In this document: positions 42,359-51,800 of the stretch, piece after piece
Layout: each line of letters starts with the position of its first letter
Position numbering within the stretch: the stretch's first letter is position 1
From: Bartonella sp. A05
Lineage (GTDB): Bacteria; Pseudomonadota; Alphaproteobacteria; Rhizobiales; Rhizobiaceae
Assembly (NCBI RefSeq): GCF_026930145.1
Contig: NZ_JANHOJ010000002.1
Coordinates: 216,614-280,613, forward strand
Reading direction: 5' to 3'
Length of the DNA: 64,000 nt
Notes under the pieces: model-generated
Seen by the model: the letters and a program-made list of their open reading frames with translations, nothing else
What the model was told of the DNA's origin: nothing
Databases searched by the model: none
Program-made: the position numbers and the translations under genes

Positions 42359-44383
42359 TTACAATCCACGTTTTTGAATCATTGCTTCAGGGGAGGGCAA
42401 CCGCCCCCGGAATGCTTTATAAAGTTCTTCTGGATCACGACTCCCTCCAGCGGAGTAGATAAAATACTTCAACCGATCCGCAAGCTCTCGATCAAAAACA
42501 TCACCCGTTTCTTCAAAAGCCTGAAAAGCATCAGCATCAAGCACCTCTGACCATAGATAAGAATAATACCCCGCCGCATAGCCATCACCCGAAAACACAT
42601 GCAAAAAATGCGAAGGACGATGACGCATAATAATTGTTTCTGGCATCTTCAACTTATCTAACTCCTCCTGCTCAAATTTTGTTAGGTCAGCCACTGTTAT
42701 ACCTTTATGAAAAGCCATATCCACTAAAGCCGATGAAGTAAATTCAACAGCAGAAAAACCAGCATTAAATGTCCGTGCTGATAAGATCTTGTCTACCAGA
42801 GATTGCGGCATAGGCTCTCCTGTTTTCACATGTGTAGCATAAGATTTTAAGACCTCTGGTACAGTTAACCAATGTTCGTAGAGTTGAGAAGGAAGTTCAA
42901 CAAAATCACGCGAAACGGATGTTCCTGAAATAGATGGCCATGTTACATCAGAAAGCAAACCATGCAATGCATGCCCAAATTCATGAAAAAGTGTACGTGC
43001 ATCATCAAGAGATAAAAGAGCAACCTCCCCTTTGGGTGGTTTTGCAAAATTACAAATATTGTAAATGATGGGATGTTGTCCATTCCCCAACTTATGCTGA
43101 GATTGTAGACAGCTCATCCATGCGCCAGACCGCTTTGAAGAACGTGCGAAATAGTCGCCAATAAAATGCCCAAGCAAGCTTCCATCAGATTTTTTAACTT
43201 CCCACAAACGTGCATCAGGATGCCAAAGTGTCAAAGCGGTTTTTTCTTCAAATGAAATCCCAAAGAGTTTCTCTGCCACCGCAAAAGCGGCTTCAATCAT
43301 GCGATCAAGCTGGAAATAATGTTTGATCTCGGATTCGTCGAAAAAGAATTTCTCTGCACGTAATTTTTCAGCATAATAACGCCAATCCCAAGCTGCTAAG
43401 GGTTCATTTCTTCCTTGATGTTCTGCAAAATTTTGTAATTCAGTCTGTTCGTTAGCAGCCTTGGTTCTCGCTCTTTCCCATACAGGCATAAGCAAATTCA
43501 TAACAGCCTCAACGCTCTTAGCCATAGTATTATCTAGCTTCAAATCTGCAAAGGATTGATAACCCAGCAATTGAGCTTTTTCATTCCGAAGCTTGATAAC
43601 CTCCACAATAATTGCTCGATTATCATTATCATTGTTATTTTCACCGCGTTTAGCCCAAGCTTGAAATGCTCTCTCACGCAAATCGCGACGATGAGAGAAC
43701 TTCAAAAAGGGTTCAACAATCGAGCGCGCTAATGTCAATGCATAGGTTCCATTATGTCCCTTTTCACAGGCAGTTTCCTTCATTGAAGCAATGAGATCAT
43801 CCGGCAAACCAGATAAATCCATTTGCTCTAAAAACAAAACCCACTCAGCCTCATCTTTTAAGACATTCTGACCAAAAGTAGCCCCTAAAAAAGAAAGCTT
43901 TTCATTGATTTCAATAAGACGTTTTTTGCCTACTTCATCCAGCTTTGCACCATTGCAAACAAACCTTTTCCACCACAATTCAAGTACACGCGTCGTTTCA
44001 CTGTCATATACACCCTGCTGCGCTTGTGTATAGAGCGCATCCATTTTCATAAATATCCGCGTATCCATTATAATTTTTGAAGAATAACGCGATAGCTTCA
44101 CAACAAATTCTTGTTCCAATTGCTGAATCAATGCATTGCTCTGTACACCCGTAAGCAAGAAAAATATTGAACACACACGATCGAGTGCCTTGCCCACAAG
44201 CTCAAGAGGCTGTAAAAAGTTGTCAATCGTTGGCTGTTCTTCAACAGCTGCAATTGCTTCGATTTCTGCTTCGGCTTCTTGAAGAGCTTGTTCGAAAGCA
44301 GGTTTAAAATCGTCATCACTTATTGAAGAAAAATCAGGAAACCCTGACAAGCCTTGCCAATCCAACACCGCTGATTTTGTCAT
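42359..44383 (-). CDS. dcp: M3-family zinc peptidase (peptidyl-dipeptidase Dcp-like)
   Basis: A 674-residue cytoplasmic peptidase without a signal peptide. The zinc site is LFHEFGHALHGLL (HEFGH near 467-471), followed by SGTSVSRDFVELPSQLYEHW, a pattern nearer to Dcp than to oligopeptidase A. Length matches E. coli Dcp (681). It would release dipeptides from C-termini or degrade oligopeptides; choice between Dcp and PrlC is by motif resemblance. Confidence 0.88.
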   Translation of the reverse strand: MTKSAVLDWQGLSGFPDFSSISDDDFKPAFEQALQEAEAEIEAIAAVEEQPTIDNFLQPLELVGKALDRVCSIFFLLTGVQSNALIQQLEQEFVVKLSRYSSKIIMDTRIFMKMDALYTQAQQGVYDSETTRVLELWWKRFVCNGAKLDEVGKKRLIEINEKLSFLGATFGQNVLKDEAEWVLFLEQMDLSGLPDDLIASMKETACEKGHNGTYALTLARSIVEPFLKFSHRRDLRERAFQAWAKRGENNNDNDNRAIIVEVIKLRNEKAQLLGYQSFADLKLDNTMAKSVEAVMNLLMPVWERARTKAANEQTELQNFAEHQGRNEPLAAWDWRYYAEKLRAEKFFFDESEIKHYFQLDRMIEAAFAVAEKLFGISFEEKTALTLWHPDARLWEVKKSDGSLLGHFIGDYFARSSKRSGAWMSCLQSQHKLGNGQHPIIYNICNFAKPPKGEVALLSLDDARTLFHEFGHALHGLLSDVTWPSISGTSVSRDFVELPSQLYEHWLTVPEVLKSYATHVKTGEPMPQSLVDKILSARTFNAGFSAVEFTSSALVDMAFHKGITVADLTKFEQEELDKLKMPETIIMRHRPSHFLHVFSGDGYAAGYYSYLWSEVLDADAFQAFEETGDVFDRELADRLKYFIYSAGGSRDPEELYKAFRGRLPSPEAMIQKRGL

Positions 44384-44766
44384 AATATTCTATGTCTCCA
44401 TTATAGTTTTAAGAGGAAACAACCCCCTCTCAATACAAATTGATGATATACGGTTTAATAAGACTTTAAAATAACCTCGTGTGTCTCAAAGCAGTTTTTT
44501 AAATCCATATTTGATACAAACAATTAAAAACAAAAAATTAGTCTAGTAGGATAAACCAAAGATAAACAGCTCTATTTATTTAACCAATGAAATTGTTTAT
44601 AGCTCGTAATCTATCCTTGATTTTATTTAAAATATTAACAATTAGAAATATAATTGAGAAGAATTTGTTTTAAGTTTTCTATAAATTTTAAGTGACCCCC
44701 TATCCGATTTATTTTATCCATATATCTGGATCCATAATTTCCTAGTCCTTTAGAAGGTGCTGCATC
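44384..44766. other. Divergent intergenic region between dcp and mgtE
   Basis: About 380 A/T-rich bases. A leader-type magnesium sensor would be conceivable ahead of mgtE, but I see no convincing M-box elements or terminator hairpin, so none is called. Confidence 0.35.
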
Positions 44767-46143
44767 ATGACTGAAATCAAAACAACCTTCGACTTCACAA
44801 ATTTATCTACTGAAGCGATAGCTGAAGAACTAAAAAATCGTCATTTTGCGGACTCAATTGACGTACTCAATGATCTCGATATTATGGAACGCGTAACCAT
44901 TCTCAGTCTTTTGCCACTTGAGTACGCGATTGAACTCTTTGACAAGCCAGAACTTGAACAACCAGCAGCTATTCTTGAGCTTCTTCCTATCCATCGTTCT
45001 GTCGAAATTCTTGATGGTATGTCCGCAGATGCCGCTGCGGATGTCTTTCAAGAAATGGATCAAGAAACACGCACACGGCTTTACGCCCTGCTCAAACCCT
45101 TAACACGAACCGAACTAAAAAAACTTACCAGTTATCCCGATCACACAGCTGGTGCATTAATGACAACAGAATTTATAGCGATCCCAGCAAACTGGACTGT
45201 CAAAAAAACGCTAGATCACATTCGCGAAGTCGAACGAACACGCGAAACCGTTTACACAAGTTATGTTATTGATCCTAAAACAAGTACACTTCTTAAAGCT
45301 GTTTCACTCCGTAACCTTATTCTCGCCTCACCTGACGATAAAATTCTAGATGTCTCAACACATGAGACACCCGTTACCATATCCCCTTTCACAGATCATG
45401 AAGATATTGCACGCCTTTTTCAGCGCCATGATCTGCTCTCTGTGCCAGTTATTGATGACAGCAATCATGTCATTGGAATTGTAACAGTTGACGATGTGCT
45501 CGATGCCATGGTCGATGAAATGAGTGAGGATGCCTATAAATTTGGGGGTATGGAAGCCCTCAATAAGCCATATATGCAAATCAATTTTTTTGGAATGATG
45601 AAAAAACGCGGTGGCTGGCTCGCCTTACTGTTCATCGGCGAAATGTTGACAGCCAGCGCTATGCAATATTTTGAAACAGAACTCGAAAAAGCCATCGCCC
45701 TTACATTATTCATCCCTCTTATTATGAGTTCAGGAGGAAATTCCGGTTCGCAAGCAACATCCCTTATTATTCGCGCATTAGCTTTACGTGAGCTGACACT
45801 TAAAGATTGGTGGAAAGTCATCGTTCGTGAAATCCCAACAGGAATATCTCTTGGCCTCTTACTTGGAATCATAGGAATTATGCGCATTGTTTTCTGGCAA
45901 CAGCTCGGTATCTATGACTATGGTGAACATTGGTTTTTTATTGCTATAACAGTGGGAACAGCGTTGGTAGGAATCGTTATGTTCGGTTCTTTGGCAGGCT
46001 CTATGCTGCCCTTTATCCTTAAACGTCTGAATTTTGATCCAGCGAGTGCATCAGCTCCCTTTGTAGCAACCTTAGTGGATGTCATGGGCATTGTGATTTA
46101 TTTTTCTGTTGCTTCACTCATTTTATCAGGAACACTCCTTTAA
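44767..46143 (+). CDS. mgtE: Magnesium transporter MgtE
   Basis: A 458-residue Mg2+ channel. The cytosolic N domain of helical repeats (LLPIHRSVEILDGM, DAAADVFQEMD) is followed by YPDHTAGALMTTEFIAIP leading into paired CBS domains (about 137-255, LLSVPVIDDSNHVIGIVTVDDV), and five membrane segments from about 280 with the pore motif IPLIMSSGGNSGSQ. In homologues the N and CBS domains gate the channel according to cytosolic magnesium. Confidence 0.96.
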   Translation: MTEIKTTFDFTNLSTEAIAEELKNRHFADSIDVLNDLDIMERVTILSLLPLEYAIELFDKPELEQPAAILELLPIHRSVEILDGMSADAAADVFQEMDQETRTRLYALLKPLTRTELKKLTSYPDHTAGALMTTEFIAIPANWTVKKTLDHIREVERTRETVYTSYVIDPKTSTLLKAVSLRNLILASPDDKILDVSTHETPVTISPFTDHEDIARLFQRHDLLSVPVIDDSNHVIGIVTVDDVLDAMVDEMSEDAYKFGGMEALNKPYMQINFFGMMKKRGGWLALLFIGEMLTASAMQYFETELEKAIALTLFIPLIMSSGGNSGSQATSLIIRALALRELTLKDWWKVIVREIPTGISLGLLLGIIGIMRIVFWQQLGIYDYGEHWFFIAITVGTALVGIVMFGSLAGSMLPFILKRLNFDPASASAPFVATLVDVMGIVIYFSVASLILSGTLL

Positions 46144-46537
46144 TGCGCAAAAAATACATTCAATGCAACCTGATCTCTTCTATGCAGAAATCAGATTGCA
46201 TGATTTATTTCTTTCAGTGCACACTCTGATATGAAGTATACAAGCAATACAAAATGATACCCTACAATAAAATAAATTCTCCGTAATAAGCTTATATTTC
46301 AAAGAAACAACGCATTTCAAAACTTCTAAAAAATAAAATTGTAGCAAATGCAAAAAATTTAAAAATATCTTCTTTATAAAAAAAGTTCTTCCCCTTCCCA
46401 AATTATAAAAAAACCTGTAAAAGGCTTTTCGTATGAAAGTTTTTTTATAAAAAACCGTAAAAGACTTTGAACCGTAAGGTGAAGAATATGAAAGCTTTGC
46501 CTCACATGAGATTCCATTAAACGAAAAGAAAAAATTT
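46144..46537. other. Intergenic region between mgtE and typA
   Basis: About 390 A/T-rich bases. A weak imperfect hairpin at roughly 46163-46198 could end mgtE. Related GTAAAAGgCTTT-like words recur shortly before typA. A minus-strand open frame here extends into typA antisense and is not a gene. Confidence 0.35.
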
Positions 46538-48364
46538 ATGCAATTGCGTAATATTGCCATTATTGCCCACGTTGACCATGGCAAAACAACACTAGTAGAC
46601 GGGCTGCTCAAACAATCAGGAAACTTCCGCGATAATCAACGCACAAGCGAGCGTATGATGGATTCAAACGATATCGAAAAGGAACGCGGTATTACAATTC
46701 TAGCAAAAGCAACATCCGTTGTTTGGAAAGATACGAGAATTAACATTGTTGATACTCCCGGGCATGCTGACTTTGGTGGAGAAGTTGAACGCATTCTTAA
46801 TATGGTCGATGGAGCAATTGTTCTTGTTGATGCAGCTGAAGGCCCCATGCCACAAACCAAATTTGTGGTTGGTAAAGCGTTGAAAGTAGGACTACGTCCT
46901 ATCGTTGCCATTAATAAAATTGACCGGCCTGATGCACGTGCAGATGAAGTTATCAACGAAGTCTTTGACCTTTTTGCCGCTCTTGATGCAACCGATGAAC
47001 AGCTTGATTTTCCCATTCTTTACGGATCAGGTCGCGATGGATGGATGGCAGAATCCCCTGAAGGCCCAAAAGATCAAGGGCTAAGTTCTTTATTTGATCT
47101 CGTGCTCCGCCATGTCCCTGCACCAGCTGTTGTTGAAGGACCATTCCGTATGATCGGAACTATTCTTGAAGCCGATCCGTTTTTGGGGCGGATCATCACA
47201 GGTCGTATCCATTCAGGATCTATAAAACCCAATCAAAGTGTCAAAGTTCTTGGACAAGATGGAAAACTTTTAGAAACGGGACGTATTTCAAAAATTTTGG
47301 CATTCCGTGGACTAGAACGGCAACCCATTGAAGAAAGTAGTGCCGGTGATATTGTCGCAATTGCAGGTCTACAAAAAGGCACCGTTGCGGATACTTTCTG
47401 TGATCCTTCGGTCAATGAACCGCTCACAGCACAACCCATTGATCCTCCCACTGTTACTATGAGCTTTCTCGTAAATGATAGCCCTCTTGCAGGAACGGAA
47501 GGAGATAAAGTAACAAGCCGTGTTATTCGCGATCGTTTGTTGAAAGAAGCAGAAGGCAATGTCGCTCTTAAAATTGAAGAGTCAGCAGATAAAGATTCCT
47601 TCTATGTTTCAGGACGAGGAGAATTACAGCTTGCAGTTCTGATTGAAAATATGCGCCGTGAAGGTTTTGAGTTGAGTGTTTCTCGTCCACGCGTGGTGAT
47701 GCATAAAGATGAAAACGGAACAACTCTTGAACCAATCGAAGAAGTTGTAATCGATGTTGATGAAGAATATTCTGGAACCGTTGTTCAAAAAATGTCAGAA
47801 CGCAAAGGTGAAATGGTGGAACTCCGCCCCTCTGGTGGTAATCGTGTACGCCTTGTTTTCTACGCACCAACGCGAGGGCTTATCGGTTACCAATCCGAGC
47901 TTTTAACCGATACACGAGGCACAGCAATATTGAATCGTCTCTTCCACGCTTATGAGCCCTATAAAGGAGAAATTGGCGGCCGTACCAACGGTGTTATGAT
48001 TTCAAATGATAATGGCGAAGCCGTCGCTTACGCACTTTTCAATCTTGAAGATCGTGGACCTATGGTGATCGATGCGGGCGTTAAAGTCTATCAGGGGATG
48101 ATTGTTGGCATCCATTCACGCGATAATGACCTAGAGGTCAATGTTTTAAAAGGAAAAAAACTAACCAATATGCGTGCTGCTGGAAAAGATGAAGCCGTTA
48201 AATTGACTCCTCCCATCAAAATGACCTTAGAACGTGCCCTCTCCTGGATACAAGATGATGAACTTGTGGAAGTAACGCCTAAAAATATTCGTCTACGTAA
48301 ACTCTATCTCGATCCAAATGAACGCAAGCGGTTTGAAAAAACACGTTCATCAATGTTAATCTGA
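46538..48364 (+). CDS. typA: Ribosome-associated GTPase TypA/BipA
   Basis: A translational GTPase of the EF-G family that assists 50S assembly and stress adaptation. The 608-residue protein has G1 [12 protein letters not shown], switch [17 protein letters not shown]4 NKIDRPDAR and the C-terminal BipA-specific domain ([33 protein letters not shown]). The ribosome binding site is only A-rich. A hairpin follows the stop. Confidence 0.97.
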   Translation: MQLRNIAIIAHVDHGKTTLVDGLLKQSGNFRDNQRTSERMMDSNDIEKERGITILAKATSVVWKDTRINIVDTPGHADFGGEVERILNMVDGAIVLVDAAEGPMPQTKFVVGKALKVGLRPIVAINKIDRPDARADEVINEVFDLFAALDATDEQLDFPILYGSGRDGWMAESPEGPKDQGLSSLFDLVLRHVPAPAVVEGPFRMIGTILEADPFLGRIITGRIHSGSIKPNQSVKVLGQDGKLLETGRISKILAFRGLERQPIEESSAGDIVAIAGLQKGTVADTFCDPSVNEPLTAQPIDPPTVTMSFLVNDSPLAGTEGDKVTSRVIRDRLLKEAEGNVALKIEESADKDSFYVSGRGELQLAVLIENMRREGFELSVSRPRVVMHKDENGTTLEPIEEVVIDVDEEYSGTVVQKMSERKGEMVELRPSGGNRVRLVFYAPTRGLIGYQSELLTDTRGTAILNRLFHAYEPYKGEIGGRTNGVMISNDNGEAVAYALFNLEDRGPMVIDAGVKVYQGMIVGIHSRDNDLEVNVLKGKKLTNMRAAGKDEAVKLTPPIKMTLERALSWIQDDELVEVTPKNIRLRKLYLDPNERKRFEKTRSSMLI

Positions 48365-48377
48365 TGATGATTTCTTT

Positions 48378-48403
48378 GGCCAAATATTCCGTCGTATTTG
48401 GCC
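48378..48403 (+). terminator. Hairpin after typA
   Basis: GGCCAAAT (48378-48385) pairs with ATTTGGCC (48396-48403) across a ten-base loop, followed by TAACTTTATTT. It fits a factor-independent terminator 13 bases after the typA stop. Confidence 0.5.
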
Positions 48404-48430
48404 TAACTTTATTTCGGAAAGGATATTTAC

Positions 48431-48958
48431 ATGAATATTAAAGAAATACCTATTGGCAATAATCCACCAGAGGACATCAATGTCATCATCGAGGTCTCTA
48501 TTGGTGGCCATCCCATAAAATATGAGATGGATAAAAAATCCGGAGCGTTATTTGTTGATCGTTTTCTCCATACGCCAATGGTCTATCCTGGAAATTATGG
48601 TTTCGTTCCCCATACATTGTCAGAAGATGGTGACCCGATTGATGTTCTTATCTGTAATACCCGTCCGCTCATCCCCGGTTGCGTCATTAATGTTTGTCCA
48701 ATCGGTGTTTTAGTTATGGAAGACGACGGTGGTAAAGATGAAAAAATTATCGCTATCCCTACTCCAAAATTAACGAAACGATATGTCAGCATTCATAATT
48801 ATACGGATCTTCCTGAAATTACATTAAAGCAAATTGAACATTTCTTCGAACATTACAAAGATCTTGAACCCGGGAAATGGGTTAAAATTGAAGGTTGGCG
48901 TGATAACGATATTGCACGTGAATTGATTAAGCAAGCTATTGAGCGTGGAAAAAAATAA
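48431..48958 (+). CDS. ppa: Inorganic pyrophosphatase (family I)
   Basis: Hydrolyses pyrophosphate to drive biosynthesis. 175 residues with [17 protein letters not shown] (metal-binding DGDPxDV), [11 protein letters not shown] and [14 protein letters not shown], all signature segments. GGAAAGGA lies ahead of the ATG, 66 bases after typA. Confidence 0.97.
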   Translation: MNIKEIPIGNNPPEDINVIIEVSIGGHPIKYEMDKKSGALFVDRFLHTPMVYPGNYGFVPHTLSEDGDPIDVLICNTRPLIPGCVINVCPIGVLVMEDDGGKDEKIIAIPTPKLTKRYVSIHNYTDLPEITLKQIEHFFEHYKDLEPGKWVKIEGWRDNDIARELIKQAIERGKK

Positions 48959-48972
48959 TACTTTACGTAAAC

Positions 48973-49025
48973 AAAGCCTATTGAGGAGAATAATCTGCTT
49001 CTTAAATAAATAGGCTTTTATCTTT
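48973..49025 (+). terminator. Terminator after ppa
   Basis: AAAGCCTATT (48973-48982) pairs with AATAGGCTTT (49009-49018), then TTATCTTTTT. The ten-base stem has a 26-base loop. It lies 14 bases after the ppa stop. Confidence 0.55.
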
Positions 49026-49517
49026 TTCTTATATCAGGACTGCTATCATTCATGAACGAATAATTAAAAATCGCTTAGAAATCGAACTGAAAAAAAATGG
49101 AACACAACCTCGTTCCAACTCTTAAACAAAACCTAATCCAAATCTTTAAAAGATTAGATAAGATACTGTAAGAATAAAAGTTTTACAGAGTGGAAGCCCA
49201 AGAGGGTATGTATACCCCTATAGCGAAAGCGAGGGGCGTAAATGATGTGTGAACCAATTTTATTAGACCTCACATTTTTATGAATTAAATAAAGAATTAA
49301 AGATGCAAAATAGTAAAGATTTTGACTATCATTGAAGTACTTAGCAAAAGCTAAAAAGGGTTAAGTATATATATCATACGTATGGTTTATAGGCTACTGA
49401 GCATCAGCATTTTAGTTATTACAGCTTATGAATGACTGATAGATATGCTGAAAGGGATTAAGGAATTAATTTCCAGTTTGTAGAAGTAAGAAGGAAGATG
49501 CTTAATTTTGCAATGGT
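49026..49517. other. Intergenic region with potential structured RNA
   Basis: About 490 bp without a credible gene. It contains a run of pairing segments listed under the RNA candidate, and a 3' part of unremarkable A/T-rich sequence next to the DUF167 gene end. Confidence 0.4.
49120..49465 (+). ncRNA. Candidate structured RNA (unidentified)
   Basis: Several stems occur in order: AATCTTT/AAAGATT, CTGTAA/TTACAG, GGGTA-TGTA-TACCC, CCCCT...AGGGG closing a GCGAAAGC GNRA-type tetraloop (about 49214-49235), ATGTG/CACAT, and a distant TCAGCAT/ATGCTGA. I tested it by eye against RNase P RNA, tmRNA and SRP RNA and saw none of their conserved words. Strand and ends are guesses; it may be only folding noise. 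Confidence 0.25.
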
Positions 49518-49859
49518 TTAAGATTGGAGATGAGCATAGTGTTGTATAGAGGTACGATCTCTTAAGGCCAACAATATCTGCTCCAGATCTTTTAAATATC
49601 CTGAAAAATAGAGCTGTTTATAGCGTGATGTTGCACCACTTCTCAGAGAAATACAAGAAGAGGGTATTTTCCATTGTTTTGCCAAAAATTTAATTAATGC
49701 TTTATTTGCCTTTCCATCTTCAGGAACCACACGAAGACGTATAGCCAAATGCTGCTTTCCGTCGTCTCTGCTTTTAACTCCAATAATGCTGTCTTCTGAA
49801 GCCTTGGGAGAAAGATGTACAAATAGCAGTAACCCATTGGCATCAATCTGATAAAACAT
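49518..49859 (-). CDS. DUF167 (YggU) family protein
   Basis: A 113-residue protein of unknown function. The family pattern is visible: LFVHLSPKASEDSI near the N-terminus, then LAIRLRVVPEDGKANKALIKFLAK and SSCISLRSGATSRYKQL. It lies next to the YggT gene on the same strand, a pairing seen widely in Proteobacteria. Confidence 0.9.
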   Translation of the reverse strand: MFYQIDANGLLLFVHLSPKASEDSIIGVKSRDDGKQHLAIRLRVVPEDGKANKALIKFLAKQWKIPSSCISLRSGATSRYKQLYFSGYLKDLEQILLALRDRTSIQHYAHLQS

Positions 49860-49914
49860 TATGTTTCGCCTTTTAATGAAACATCACGTATCACCAGATA
49901 TCATATGTTTATTT

Positions 49915-50208
49915 TTAGAACAAGAAACCTTCATAAGCACGCCACATAAATATACGAATAAAATAAATAATCAGAAATACAACAATAGGTGAAATATCTA
50001 TCGCACCAAGATTGGGCAGAAAACGCCGGATACGACCGAGAACTGGCTCCGTAGCGCGATAGAGAAAATTCCCTATCTCAGCAACAAGACGATTACGAGT
50101 ATTCACAACATTAAATGTATACAGCCAAGAAAACACAGCACTAGCGATCAAAATATAAATATAAATATCGAACATAAAATCAATTATTCGAAACAATGCA
50201 TAGATCAT
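49915..50208 (-). CDS. YggT family membrane protein
   Basis: A 97-residue inner-membrane protein with two hydrophobic segments and the conserved central block [39 protein letters not shown] precedes the ATG. The family is implicated in osmotic or cell-division-associated functions elsewhere, but its role is not established. The DUF167 gene follows after 55 bases. Confidence 0.9.
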   Translation of the reverse strand: MIYALFRIIDFMFDIYIYILIASAVFSWLYTFNVVNTRNRLVAEIGNFLYRATEPVLGRIRRFLPNLGAIDISPIVVFLIIYFIRIFMWRAYEGFLF

Positions 50209-50525
50209 TCTTTATTCCTTTAGCAATCAACAGAATGGAAAATTGTATATAAAGTATTTATGAAAACAAACCTATTGAAAAACGACTTTATACTCTTATG
50301 CATTAAAACTTATTTTTTACGAGCAAGAAAAAATACAAGCATTTGAACCTTAAGCTACAGTATCGTAATAATGCAGACTAACGATAAATATCAAAAGAAG
50401 GAACGCGCTAGAAAACAGAGGAAAAGAACCGAAAAGAAAAAAGAGCTTAAAAAGCCTGAGAGCATATCTCTCACGCAACTCTCTAGCTATCGCAATGATC
50501 ACTTTTTGCAAAAATGCACTAAATT
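50209..50525. other. Intergenic region between YggT and ialB genes
   Basis: About 320 bp. A lysine-rich 83-codon plus-strand frame (50371-50622) runs through the ialB terminator and into ialB antisense, so I do not regard it as a gene. Confidence 0.4.
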
Positions 50526-50552
50526 AAAAGCGGCTTTTGAGAAGCCGCTTTT
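50526..50552. terminator. Terminator of ialB
   Basis: AAAAGCGGCTT (50526-50536) pairs perfectly with AAGCCGCTTTT (50542-50552) around TTGAG. On the minus strand it lies 15 bases past the ialB stop and ends in TTTTAATTT, a textbook intrinsic terminator. Confidence 0.85.
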
Positions 50553-50567
50553 CTCTTGCTTTAAAAA

Positions 50568-51113
50568 TTATTTCTGCAAGGCAGCCAAACGATTAAGTGC
50601 ATTGCTAAAACCATTCAGCTGAACAAACAAATCATTTAGAGCTGGTTCACCTGAAACAGCAACCGTCATAGCTAATTTTAAATGCTTACCAGCACGCAAA
50701 GCTGCTATAAAATTCTTATCAAATGCTATTGGAACCAAACAACCTCCTGGATAACAGGTTCGAATAGCGGTTTCAATAACAGCCTTCCCATCATCGACTT
50801 GTAAATGAACAGGCTTAGAAACCAAAATGCCAAAAGGAACGAGCAAATCACCAGAAACGCTACCATCAGAATTGAGTTTAATTTCCGCAGCAACAACAAT
50901 ACGATTTTGATCATTCACTTCCTGACGGCTCATAGAGCAAACCTTTTTCCCCTCCTGTAAGCCACAGTGAACACGCCACAAACCATAAGTCTCGGTTAGA
51001 GAAGAAGCACCATTTGGCAATGAGGCCGCATTGGGTTTTGCATTCTGTGCAAATGCTGTAGAAGAAATGCTTAAGAAAGCAAAAATTACAAAGAAATTTA
51101 CTATTTTTTTCAT
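50568..51113 (-). CDS. ialB: Invasion-associated locus B protein IalB
   Basis: A 181-residue exported protein: signal peptide MKKIVNFFVIFAFLSISSTA followed by the IalB fold with two cysteine pairs, HCGLQEGKKVC and TCYPGGC. In B. bacilliformis ialB is needed for efficient erythrocyte entry. I use the ATG at 51113, preceded by AGGA at a seven-base spacing; the longer frame (start 51161) would hide the signal peptide. It lies about 105 bp downstream of rppH/ialA, forming the ialAB locus. Confidence 0.92.
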   Translation of the reverse strand: MKKIVNFFVIFAFLSISSTAFAQNAKPNAASLPNGASSLTETYGLWRVHCGLQEGKKVCSMSRQEVNDQNRIVVAAEIKLNSDGSVSGDLLVPFGILVSKPVHLQVDDGKAVIETAIRTCYPGGCLVPIAFDKNFIAALRAGKHLKLAMTVAVSGEPALNDLFVQLNGFSNALNRLAALQK

Positions 51114-51218
51114 TTGATATCCTAGTTCTTTAAATAAAATGGAATCACTTTTTTCTAACAACGATGCACAATATAAAGCATTCTAGTAAAAAAATTATCT
51201 TTTACAATAATGTAATTT

Positions 51219-51740
51219 TCATAAATACCTAAGACTATTTTGAAATTCACGAACAACTTTCATATAAACATGTTTTTTAAAAGAAATAACAAGTGAAGGT
51301 AGTGTTTCCAGATCAACCCATTTCCACTGATCAAATTCTGCTATATTATCACCTGGTGGAGGATTAATTGCGATCTCAGAAAGCTCTCCTACAAACTGAA
51401 AAGCAAACCATTTTTGTATTTGTCCACGATACTTATTGTTTAAAACATATCCAACAAGTTCTTGTGGAAAATCATAATGAAACCATTCTTGTGCTTCCTT
51501 AATCAACTTTACTGATCGGATGCCTGTTTCTTCATAAAGTTCGCGCCGTGCTGCATCTAATGGCTTTTCTCCCTTATCAATCCCCCCTTGAGGGAGCTGC
51601 CAGCGCTTAGATATCTCAACGTTGTCATGAATATCTGTTATCAGACGACGTCCAATCCAAACTTTGCCTTCATGGTTAAATACAAGGATTCCGACGCCTT
51701 TCCGATAAGGAAGAGCATTAAAATCAACGATTGTATTCAT
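51219..51740 (-). CDS. rppH: RNA pyrophosphohydrolase RppH / invasion protein IalA (Nudix)
   Basis: Removes pyrophosphate from 5' ends of RNA or splits dinucleoside polyphosphates such as Ap4A; in Bartonella it is known as IalA. The 173-residue protein has the Nudix box GGIDKGEKPLDAARRELYEE followed by TGI, preceded by WQLPQ, and the RppH-type N-terminus YRKGVGILVFN. GGGAG precedes the ATG. Upstream is ctpA, downstream ialB, the same order as in the described invasion locus. Confidence 0.95.
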   Translation of the reverse strand: MNTIVDFNALPYRKGVGILVFNHEGKVWIGRRLITDIHDNVEISKRWQLPQGGIDKGEKPLDAARRELYEETGIRSVKLIKEAQEWFHYDFPQELVGYVLNNKYRGQIQKWFAFQFVGELSEIAINPPPGDNIAEFDQWKWVDLETLPSLVISFKKHVYMKVVREFQNSLRYL

Positions 51741-51800
51741 GTAATTACTCCCTAAAGAGCCATATCCTATGAAAAATTATAAGCTTACAAAAACGTCTTC

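Noticed and set aside
46180..46611. 143-codon minus-strand frame before typA
   Set aside because: Antisense to the typA start and A/T-rich non-coding DNA; low-complexity, hydrophobic product.
50371..50622. 83-codon lysine-rich frame
   Set aside because: It crosses the perfect ialB terminator hairpin and enters ialB on the opposite strand.
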